Origin: Verrucomicrobiota bacterium
GTDB lineage: Bacteria > Verrucomicrobiota > Verrucomicrobiia > Opitutales > Opitutaceae
Direction of reading: 5' to 3'
DNA: 5,736 nt
NCBI GenBank assembly: GCA_023446865.1
Contig: JAEXPL010000299.1
Location: 1 to 5,736 of the forward strand
Shown here: positions 1 through 5,174 of the stretch, in pieces
Layout of the letters: each line of letters starts with the position of its first letter
Numbering within the stretch: the stretch's first letter is position 1
The notes under the pieces: generated by a model
The model's input: the letters and a program-made list of their open reading frames with translations, nothing else
Database searches by the model: none
What the model was told of the DNA's origin: nothing
Program-made: the position numbers and the translations under genes

Positions 1-378
1 GCCCGGGCCGCGGGGCTGTGCCGCGGCCAGGACAATGACCGGCGCCGCGCGGCCGGCAGCGAGCTGGCGGCCGGCCTCCTCGTTCGTGCTGTCGACGCTC
101 TCCAGAAACAACAGCGGCGGCGTCTCCGGGGCGAGGGCGCGAATCAAGGCGGGGCAGGGGCCGGCGGGCCGCGCGGTGAGGCGGTAGCCGCGGCTGTGCA
201 ACGCCTCGAACGCGAAGCCCTCCGTCTCCAGACGGTGGAGGTGCCCCCAGACCGCGACGCGGCTCAGCCCGACCACCTTCGCCAGCGCGGCGCCCGACAC
301 GCAGCCGTCGCCGGCGGCGAGAAACTCGCGCAGGAGGTCGGCTTCGATCTCGTCGGCGGGGCGGGCGGAGCGGGACAT
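1..378 (-). CDS. birA: Biotin--[acetyl-CoA-carboxylase] ligase, BirA-type with N-terminal helix-turn-helix (5' part only)
   Basis: The visible 126 codons begin at the ATG complementary to 376-378 and run off the left edge in frame. Residues about 10-70 form a winged helix-turn-helix of the BirA/HTH_11 type (VSGAALAKVVGLSRVAVWGH, then a wing ending SRGYRL). Residues about 88-126 start the ligase domain: FLESVDSTNEEA matches the family's conserved S-x-x-S-T-N-x-E/D motif, and VIVLAAAQPRGPG leads into the biotinyl-AMP-binding GRGR loop, where the window cuts. The family attaches biotin to the carboxyl-carrier protein of acetyl-CoA carboxylase in the cytoplasm; members with this N-terminal domain often also repress biotin genes. 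Regulation by this copy is inferred from the domain alone. It lies downstream of nadC on the same strand, 146 bp away. No purine-rich ribosome site precedes the ATG; the leader is C/T-rich. Confidence 0.88.
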   Translation of the reverse strand, partial: MSRSARPADEIEADLLREFLAAGDGCVSGAALAKVVGLSRVAVWGHLHRLETEGFAFEALHSRGYRLTARPAGPCPALIRALAPETPPLLFLESVDSTNEEAGRQLAAGRAAPVIVLAAAQPRGPG

Positions 379-400
379 GGGGGCGGAGGACCTAGGAAGG

Positions 401-514
401 AACGCAGAATGAAGAAGGCAGATTGACGAACCCGAAGGGAAGAATGCAGAGCGATAGGCGGAAGCGGGAATGGGATTTCGCGGGTCCGAAGTTCTGCATT
501 CTTCGTTCTGCGTT
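401..514. repeat. Long inverted repeat in the nadC-birA gap, with an alternative inner arm
   Basis: Arms at 401-421 and 494-514 are reverse complements at 19 of 21 positions, enclosing 72 nt. A second segment, 439-450, is a perfect 12-bp reverse complement of 493-504, so the right arm can pair with either left segment. The arms are built from variants of a TTCTGCATTC-like word. No T-run follows on either strand, so it is not a standard intrinsic terminator. It fills most of the 146 bp between nadC and birA. It could be a dispersed intergenic repeat, or an RNA structure in the nadC-birA transcript; the sequence does not decide between these. Confidence 0.7.
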
Positions 515-524
515 TGCGCAGCGG

Positions 525-1460
525 CTACTCGCGCCAGTCTAGGCCCACGTCGATCCAGACGCTGTGGTGCACGAGGGCGCCGGTGGAGATGAAGTCGAGA
601 CCGAGACCCGCGAGCTCGGGGATGGTGCGGAGGTTCACGCCGCCGCTGGCCTCGGTGTAGGCACGGTCGCCGACCAGGGCCACGGCCTCGCGCAACTGCG
701 GCACGGTGAAGTTATCGAGGAGGATGATGTCGGCCCCGGCCTCAAGCACGGGCGGGATCTGTGCGAGCGAGTCGACTTCGACCTCGATGGGCAGCTCGGG
801 CGCGGCGGCACGGGCGCGGCGGACGGCGGCGGCGAGGCGCTCGCCCGCGGTGGCGCCGGCGGCGGCGAGGTGGTTGTCCTTGAGCATCACGCGGTCGAAG
901 AGGCCGAGCCGGTGGTTGCACGAACCGCCGCAGGCGACGGCGTATTTTTCGAGCATGCGCCAACCGGGGGTGGTCTTGCGCGTATCGAGAAGGCGGGTGC
1001 CGGACGTGCCCAGCGCGTCGACATAGCGGCGCGTGGTCGTGGCGATGCCCGAGAGGCGCTGGAGGAAGTTGAGGAGCGGGCGCTCGGCGGGCAGCAGCAC
1101 CTTCGACGGGCCGGAAAGCGTGGCGACGACCGTGCCGGCCGGGACCAGCGCGCCGTCGCGCACCCGGGGCTTCACCGTGCAACCGCGGCCGTAGGCGGCG
1201 AGCACGACGGACACGAGCCCGAGGCCGCAGACGACGAGGTCCTCGCGGGCGACGAGATCGGCCGTGCCGCGGCCGGTGAAACGCTGGCCGAGCGTGGTGA
1301 CGTCGCCGCGGCGGCGCGGCCGGCGGCGCAGACCGGCGCCGGCGAGATCCTCGTCGCGCGCCAGGGCGACGAGGTGGCGCAGATAAGCGGGGTCGAGATC
1401 GGCCCAGCGCAGGCGGCGGTGCAGGTGCGTGAGGAGCTGGCGTTGGGAGAGGCGTGGCAT
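525..1460 (-). CDS. nadC: Nicotinate-nucleotide pyrophosphorylase (carboxylating), quinolinate phosphoribosyltransferase
   Basis: This complete 311-aa protein converts quinolinate and PRPP to nicotinate mononucleotide, CO2 and pyrophosphate in de novo NAD synthesis. The family's landmarks appear in order: the N-terminal domain with EDLVVCGL (73-80); RPLLNFLQRLSGIAT (127-141); the phosphoribosyl-binding DTRKTTPG (159-166), then LEKYAVACGGSCNHRLGLFD (170-189); LKDNH (193-197); IEVEVDSL (225-232); LLDNF (247-251); and EASGGVNL (270-277) with ISTGALVHH (291-299). The basic residues R161, K162, H183, R184 and K194 expected at the active site are present. It is slightly longer than the usual 270-290 aa, partly because an Arg-rich stretch (about 44-51) sits where most members have a tight EDLG-x-GD turn. 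The ATG complementary to 1458-1460 is the only early Met. The leader before it is TTCCTCCG, with no Shine-Dalgarno site. The stop is TAG. Same strand as the birA-like gene downstream; divergent from the gene at 1694. Confidence 0.96.
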   Translation of the reverse strand: MPRLSQRQLLTHLHRRLRWADLDPAYLRHLVALARDEDLAGAGLRRRPRRRGDVTTLGQRFTGRGTADLVAREDLVVCGLGLVSVVLAAYGRGCTVKPRVRDGALVPAGTVVATLSGPSKVLLPAERPLLNFLQRLSGIATTTRRYVDALGTSGTRLLDTRKTTPGWRMLEKYAVACGGSCNHRLGLFDRVMLKDNHLAAAGATAGERLAAAVRRARAAAPELPIEVEVDSLAQIPPVLEAGADIILLDNFTVPQLREAVALVGDRAYTEASGGVNLRTIPELAGLGLDFISTGALVHHSVWIDVGLDWRE

Positions 1461-1693
1461 CGGAGGAACGGTCGAACCGTGTGCGCCCGGCGCGGGGCAG
1501 GCAAAAGGAAAGCGCTCGAGCGCAAGGAGAGGGCGGTTGGCTGGGCTGCTGCGACGCCGGCCGTTCCCACCGCCGCGTGGCAGCGCGCCTCACGCCTGAG
1601 GGATTGAGCCCGGCACGCCCCGGACACGTTCTGAGCGGGCGGGCGGGGCATAGCGCGTTTGACCCGGGGGCGGGGGGCGGTTGGGTTGAGCGC
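1461..1693. promoter_or_regulatory. Divergent intergenic spacer with two palindromes
   Basis: These 233 bp separate the starts of nadC (minus) and the secreted-protein gene (plus), so they should hold promoters for both. Two symmetric sites are visible: ACGGT-CGA-ACCGT at 1468-1480, only 7 bp upstream of the nadC ATG, and the perfect 12-bp palindrome GCGCTCGAGCGC at 1512-1523. Either could be an operator or arise by chance in GC-rich DNA. A TTGACC at 1659-1664 resembles a -35 box for the plus gene, but no good -10 follows at 16-18 bp. No convincing sigma-70 promoter could be assigned on either strand. Confidence 0.35.
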
Positions 1694-2518
1694 ATGCACA
1701 TTTACCCCGTCTGTGCCGAAACGAGGCGTCGCCTCTCGTTGTTTGCTCTGATCTTCGCCTCCGTGCCGCGCCTCGCGCTGGCCGATGACACCGCGCCGAA
1801 GGCGCCGGAGTGGGCGTATCCGGGCAGTGCGACGCGGGTGCAGGTGGCGCCGCCGCCGGATTTCCGGCGGGCCACGACAACCTTCGCCACCCCGATCGGA
1901 ATCTTCGAGGGACAGTCGGACGTGGGCTCCGCCGTCGTGCCCGGCAGCGCGAGCTTTGATCCGGCGACGCAGCGGTACACGATCAATTCGGCCGGCTACA
2001 ACGTCTGGTATTTCCGCGACGAGTTCCGCTTTCTGTGGAAGAAGATGTCCGGCGATGTGTCGCTGGCGGCCTCGATCGAGTACCCGGATGCCGCTGGGTT
2101 CTGGGATCGCAAGGCGCTGCTCGTCATCCGTCAGGATCTCGACGACGACTCGAAGGTCGCGCTCGTCGCGTTGCACGGGGACGGCATGATCCACCTCGCG
2201 CAACGGCCGGCGAAGGGCGCGCGGGTGAAGGATCTCGAATTCCGCATCGGCGGGCGGGGCCGGCCCGGCGGCGAGAGCCCCGACAGTTTGGTGACGGTGC
2301 AGGCGAAGCGCATCGGCATCGAGAAGCGTGGGAATGCCATCGCGCTCCACGTGAGCCTCGAGGGCGAGCCGATGCACCAGTTCGGCGCGCCGATCGAGCT
2401 GCCGTTCACCGAGCCGTTCTACGTCGGCATCGGTTTCTGCTCCCATCTGCCCGACCAGTCGGACACCGCGATCCTCTCCGATGTCGTTCTCGAGAACAGC
2501 GCCGGTAAAGTGCGGTGA
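1694..2518 (+). CDS. Secreted protein with a DUF1349/concanavalin-like beta-sandwich domain, function unknown
   Basis: This complete 274-aa protein has a signal peptide: RRR at 11-13, a hydrophobic stretch 14-29, and a likely signal peptidase I cut after LALA (30) before DDT. The mature part has a recognisable block: IGIFEGQSDVGSA (68-80), QRYTINSAGYNVWYFRDEF (93-111), FLWKKMSGDVSL (113-124), DRKALLVIRQDLDDDS (138-153), ALHGDGMIHLAQR (159-171), and PFYVGIGFCSH (241-251). From memory, this resembles the DUF1349-like sandwich found at the front of some TolB/WD40-type exported proteins and also alone in Verrucomicrobia, Bacteroidetes and Acidobacteria. It suggests binding of carbohydrate or a cell-envelope ligand, which is inference only. 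The ATG at 1694 is chosen because it places the signal peptide at the N-terminus; the open frame extends further back, to an ATG at 1454 inside nadC. Transcribed divergently from nadC, with no obvious partner. Confidence 0.82.
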   Translation: MHIYPVCAETRRRLSLFALIFASVPRLALADDTAPKAPEWAYPGSATRVQVAPPPDFRRATTTFATPIGIFEGQSDVGSAVVPGSASFDPATQRYTINSAGYNVWYFRDEFRFLWKKMSGDVSLAASIEYPDAAGFWDRKALLVIRQDLDDDSKVALVALHGDGMIHLAQRPAKGARVKDLEFRIGGRGRPGGESPDSLVTVQAKRIGIEKRGNAIALHVSLEGEPMHQFGAPIELPFTEPFYVGIGFCSHLPDQSDTAILSDVVLENSAGKVR

Positions 2519-2718
2519 GGGTCAGCAAGCGCTCAAGCTTGTCGCCCAGACCTCCGCCTGTGGGGCCCCCGGCCGCCGTAAGCCGCCTGCCTCAACGTTC
2601 GCGCCGAGATGGGGCCGATGGTGCATCATTGCTGGAGATCTCCAGAACGCCGACTCTGGCGTTAGCGGCGACATTGGCTGAGCACTCGGCGGAATCGAGG
2701 TCTCAGCGCGATTTCAGT
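2519..2718. repeat. Non-coding, hairpin-rich stretch, possible remnant of a dispersed intergenic repeat
   Basis: These 200 bp lie between the stop of the secreted-protein gene and the 3' end of tRNA-Gln. No convincing gene is present. Three adjacent symmetric elements are visible: the perfect 14-bp palindrome CTGGAGATCTCCAG (2632-2645); directly abutting it, AACGCC/GGCGTT with a 6-nt loop (2646-2663); and a larger imperfect hairpin at 2677-2707. The segment around 2529-2575 (CTCAAGCTTGTCGCCCAGAC and what follows) has the look of intergenic repeats I associate with Verrucomicrobia genomes, but that is recall and needs a genome-wide comparison. Confidence 0.4.
2677..2707 (-). terminator. Hairpin just downstream of tRNA-Gln, possible 3' processing or termination structure
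   Basis: On the minus strand this hairpin begins 12 nt after the tRNA's CCA. GCTGAG (2677-2682) pairs with CTCAGC (2702-2707). After a 2x2 mismatch, CTCG (2685-2688) pairs with CGAG (2696-2699) around a 7-nt loop. There is no T-tract after it, so it is a weak candidate for an intrinsic terminator. It could equally belong to the surrounding repeat-like DNA. Confidence 0.3.
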
Positions 2719-2792
2719 TGGCTGCCCGGCCTGGATTCGAACCAGGACTAGGTGAGTCAAAGTCACCTGTGCTACCCTTACACCACCAGGCA
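2719..2792 (-). tRNA. tRNA-Gln (anticodon UUG), CCA encoded
   Basis: The reverse complement folds into a complete cloverleaf of 74 nt. The acceptor TGCCTGG pairs with CCGGGCA, with one T-G wobble. The D-stem is GTG/CAC with the loop TAAGGGTAG. The anticodon stem GGTGA/TCACC encloses the loop CTTTGAC, giving TTG at positions 34-36, which reads CAA and CAG (Gln). The variable loop is TAGT, and the T-arm is CCTGG-TTCGAAT-CCAGG. The discriminator base is G, followed by a genome-encoded CCA. The U1-A72 first pair is typical of glutamine tRNAs. The tRNA stands alone on the minus strand between two plus-strand genes. Confidence 0.97.
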
Positions 2793-2809
2793 GTGCGTGC
2801 GAGCGGCGG

Positions 2810-2838
2810 AACGTGTCGGGGTCGTTGCGGGCCGTCAA
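2810..2838 (-). promoter_or_regulatory. Candidate tRNA-Gln promoter (-35 TTGACG, weak -10)
   Basis: On the minus strand TTGACG (complement of 2833-2838) is a good sigma-70 -35 match. At 17 bp spacing the -10 position reads CACGTT (complement of 2810-2815), a poor match to TATAAT. The geometry would give transcription starting about 10 nt before the mature tRNA. The -35 is credible; the -10 is weak, so this is a low-confidence call. Confidence 0.3.
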
Positions 2839-2866
2839 GGGCGGAGGCGGGCTTCCCGCAACGGCC
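2820..2866. repeat. Inverted repeat upstream of tRNA-Gln
   Basis: GGTCGTTGCGGG (2820-2831) and CCCGCAACGGCC (2855-2866) are reverse complements at 11 of 12 positions, around a 23-nt loop (2832-2854). The repeat brackets the candidate -35 box of the tRNA gene and lies in the spacer before the plus-strand gene at 3005. Its role is unknown: a regulatory site, a terminator for a minus-strand transcript, or chance in GC-rich DNA. Confidence 0.45.
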
Positions 2867-3004
2867 ACACATTGCACCGGACGGCTAAACTAGGGGCGGG
2901 CTTGGCCGATAAGCAGGCAAGGCGTTTGCGACCGGCGGCGTGCCGCAGGGTGGCCGATGGTGTGTCGCGGGCGCTCGTGGCGCTCACCAACTATCATTAC
3001 CTCC

Positions 3005-3556
3005 ATGAAGACCAGACTGCTTCCCTTCCTCGCGACCATGGTCGCTTGTGCCCTCACCTTCCCGCTGCGCGCTCAGGTCGATCCGGCGATCCAAGCCAAG
3101 ATCGATGCCGAGATCTCCGCCGCCAAGGCGCTCGCTGCCGATCCCGCTGTCGTTGCGGCGGTCAAGGGTTACAACGCGGCTCCCTCGGCCGAGGCCCAGG
3201 CGATGACGCAGGAGAAGTGGAAAACACTCACGTTGCTCGACCCGTTCGTGCGGGCCTATTCCAAGAACGCGGCCGGCGAAGCTTTGAAGACAAAGAAGTC
3301 GGCGCTGATGACCGAGGCGTTCCTCTCGGGGGCCGATGGCTGCAAGGTCGCGTTTCTGGCAAAGCCGTCGAACTGGAGCCACAAGGGCAAGGCCAAGCAC
3401 GACCAGCCCATGGCGGGGAAGATTTGGCAGGGCGAGATCGAGGTCGATGAGTCGACCGGTCTCCAGCAGGTGCAGGTGGCGGTGCCGGTGCTCGACGGGG
3501 ACAAACCCATCGGCTCGCTCGTCGTCGGCTTGAGCGTGTCCAAGATGAAGAGCTGA
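3005..3556 (+). CDS. Small secreted Cache/PAS-like sensor protein encoded next to a chemoreceptor
   Basis: This complete 183-aa protein has a signal peptide: MKTR, a hydrophobic core to about residue 19, and a likely cut after FPLRA (23) before QVD. No other membrane segment or output domain follows, so it should be soluble in the periplasm. Residues about 27-58 look helical and Ala-rich. Residues about 97-180 look like a beta-sheet sensor fold: FLSGADGCKVAFL (106-118), MAGKIWQGEIEVDESTG (136-152), then VQVAVPVLDGDKPIGSLVVG (156-175). This last pattern, a W-x-G-E-I-x-V-D strand followed by a V-P-V-x-D-G-x-x-I-G-S-L strand pair, is characteristic of single Cache (PDC) domains. The start at 3005 puts the signal peptide first; the frame is open upstream. 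Its stop lies 30 bp before the chemoreceptor gene, so co-transcription is likely. A role as the ligand-binding partner of that receptor is inference. Confidence 0.75.
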   Translation: MKTRLLPFLATMVACALTFPLRAQVDPAIQAKIDAEISAAKALAADPAVVAAVKGYNAAPSAEAQAMTQEKWKTLTLLDPFVRAYSKNAAGEALKTKKSALMTEAFLSGADGCKVAFLAKPSNWSHKGKAKHDQPMAGKIWQGEIEVDESTGLQQVQVAVPVLDGDKPIGSLVVGLSVSKMKS

Positions 3557-3586
3557 CGCGCGCCATCTCGCCGAGCCCATTCTCCC

Positions 3587-5071
3587 ATGTCGCGCGCCCG
3601 GAGCCTGCCGCAATTGTTGCTGATGCTGGTGACCGGGTTCGCCTTGGTCCTGGGCGGCACAGTCACCCTGTTGCTGGTGACCGCCCAGCGCCAACGCGGC
3701 CGCCAGGAACAGGCCGAGCGAGACATCGTCGCGCTCTACGAGCAGTCCAATGCGCTCCGACTGCGGATTGATGCCGGGCGGGCGCTGGTGCAGAACCTGA
3801 TGCGTTCCCGCGACCCGGACGAGATCGAGCAGATTCTCGCCAAAGCCAAGGCGGCCGACGCCGAGGTGGCCAAGGCGCTTGCGAATGCCAGTGCGGCGAT
3901 GCGGACCGCCTGGCAACGGGTGAGCGAGCGGGAAGCCAAGGTGGTGGAGGCAGTGCTTCTCGGGGACAGCGGCCGGGCTTCGGAGCTCATGCTGCAGGAA
4001 GTGGCGCCCGTTGTCGGCGCGCTCGATGCGGCGATCGAGCAGGAGTTGAGCGAACAGCAGGCACAGCAGAGCCAGCGTCTGGCCGCGGAGCGGGCCACCA
4101 TTCAACGGGCCAACTCCCTCATCACGGTGGTCGCGATTGCGACACTCGGCGTCCTCGTCGGCTTCGGACTTTTCCTTCGGCGCAATCTGGCGCGACGACT
4201 GGCGGGAACCGCCGGCGCGCTCGGGCAGATGAGCGGCCAGCTCGAGGGCACACTGCACGAACTCGGCAACACCAGCAAACTGCTCGCTGATGGCGCCAGC
4301 CAGCAGGCGTCCTCTCTCGAGGAGACCAGCGCGACGCTCGAGGAGATCTCCGGCATGACGCGGCGCAACGCCGACAGTGCCGGCACCGCGCGCGAGATCG
4401 TGCGGGAAACCCGCACGGCGGCCGAAGCGGGCCACGGCGACATGAAGGAGATGACCGCTGCAGTTGCGGCGATCAAGGTCTCCTCCGACCAGATCGCGTC
4501 GATCATCAAGACGATCGACGAAATCGCTTTCCAGACGAACATCCTCGCACTGAACGCTGCAGTCGAAGCGGCGCGGGCTGGCGAGGCCGGCGCGGGTTTC
4601 GCCGTCGTGGCCGAGGAGGTTCGCAATCTCGCTCAGCGCAGCGCCGTCGCCTCCCGCGAGACTGCCGCGAAGATCGAGGATGCCGTCCGGCGCACCGCCG
4701 AAGGTGTGCGGATCAGCGACAAGGTCGGCCGTGCGCTGGAGGAGATTGTCACGCGCGTCCGGCGCACCGATGAACTGATCACGGAGATCGCGACCGCCAG
4801 CGGCGAGCAGAGTAGCGGGCTCGCTCAGCTGAATACAGCCGTGGCCGCGATGGACAAGGTGACCCAGGCCAATGCCGCCAGCGCGGAGGAGACTTCCGCG
4901 GCAGCACAGGAACTCAATTCCCAGGCTTCGGCCCTCGTCGCCGCGGTGACGGAGCTCAACCGTCTCGCCGGTTTGGCGGAGGCCGATGCTCGGCCGACAC
5001 CGCAGCCCGAAGGCAGGCCGCAGAGCCTGGCCGGGGCGGCGGAGCCGCGGCCCAAGGTGACGGCACGCTGA
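3587..5071 (+). CDS. Methyl-accepting chemotaxis protein with four-helix-bundle ectodomain, no evident HAMP
   Basis: This complete 494-aa inner-membrane chemoreceptor relays ligand state to CheA/CheW. TM1 is at about 9-32. The periplasmic region (about 33-175) is all helical and charged, consistent with a 4HB_MCP domain. TM2 is at about 177-197. After RRN there are only about 45 residues before the signalling coiled coil, and I see no HAMP pattern. The cytoplasmic hairpin is excellent: methylation-type helix SLEETSATLEE (243-253), the conserved tip IDEIAFQTNILALNAAVEAA (310-329) with RAGEAGAGFAVVAEEVRNLA (330-349), and the return helix with SAEETSAAAQEL (432-443). The spacing from LEET to the tip and back looks collinear with Tsr-like 36-heptad receptors, from memory. 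The C-terminus (RPKVTAR) has no NWETF-like CheR-binding pentapeptide. The start is the ATG at 3587, preceded by CATTCTCCC and no Shine-Dalgarno site. Ligand unknown; the Cache-like protein upstream is the obvious candidate partner. Confidence 0.95.
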   Translation: MSRARSLPQLLLMLVTGFALVLGGTVTLLLVTAQRQRGRQEQAERDIVALYEQSNALRLRIDAGRALVQNLMRSRDPDEIEQILAKAKAADAEVAKALANASAAMRTAWQRVSEREAKVVEAVLLGDSGRASELMLQEVAPVVGALDAAIEQELSEQQAQQSQRLAAERATIQRANSLITVVAIATLGVLVGFGLFLRRNLARRLAGTAGALGQMSGQLEGTLHELGNTSKLLADGASQQASSLEETSATLEEISGMTRRNADSAGTAREIVRETRTAAEAGHGDMKEMTAAVAAIKVSSDQIASIIKTIDEIAFQTNILALNAAVEAARAGEAGAGFAVVAEEVRNLAQRSAVASRETAAKIEDAVRRTAEGVRISDKVGRALEEIVTRVRRTDELITEIATASGEQSSGLAQLNTAVAAMDKVTQANAASAEETSAAAQELNSQASALVAAVTELNRLAGLAEADARPTPQPEGRPQSLAGAAEPRPKVTAR

Positions 5072-5174
5072 AGTGCGACGTCGGGCTGGATTGTGAGGGG
5101 CGCAGGCGGTCGCCGGCGTGGCGCAAATAGCAATTGCGCCGGGGTGGGGCGGCGTTTCTCCTCCCTTTTCGCCC
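5072..5174. other. Intergenic spacer between the chemoreceptor gene and proS, with hairpin 5120-5140
   Basis: These 103 bp include a perfect inverted repeat, GGCGCAA (5120-5126) and TTGCGCC (5134-5140), around the loop ATAGCAA. It is followed by G-rich DNA rather than a T-run, so it is at best a weak terminator for the chemoreceptor unit; it could instead be an operator upstream of proS. The last 20 bp are pyrimidine-rich (CTCCTCCCTTTTCGCCC) and directly precede the proS ATG. Confidence 0.4.

Noticed and set aside
564..1607. 347-codon plus-strand frame opposite nadC
   Set aside because: It is a shadow of nadC: low-complexity Gly/Ala/Glu translation, no domain, and it spans the divergent promoter region.
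1659..1687. TTGACC as a -35 box for the gene at 1694
   Set aside because: At 17 bp spacing the -10 reads TGGGTT, a poor match, and the start codon follows almost at once.
1454..1693. Upstream extension of the secreted protein to an ATG at 1454
   Set aside because: It would overlap the nadC start and bury the clear signal peptide that begins at 1694.
1172..2446. 424-codon minus-strand frame crossing the divergent spacer and overlapping nadC
   Set aside because: It is antisense to the secreted-protein gene and out of frame with nadC, with an Arg/Pro-rich translation lacking any family signature.
2481..2751. Short plus-strand frames (66 and 78 codons) between the secreted-protein gene and the tRNA
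   Set aside because: They overlap the end of a real gene or the tRNA, have no ribosome site and no known domain; the region looks like non-coding repeat DNA.
2519..2792. Integrated mobile element at the tRNA-Gln 3' end
   Set aside because: There is no integrase gene and no direct repeat of the tRNA end within the window; only hairpins are present.
2752..3450. 232-codon plus-strand frame overlapping the tRNA and the Cache-like gene
   Set aside because: It starts inside the tRNA gene and continues out of frame through the signal-peptide gene; its composition is Arg/Gly-rich noise.
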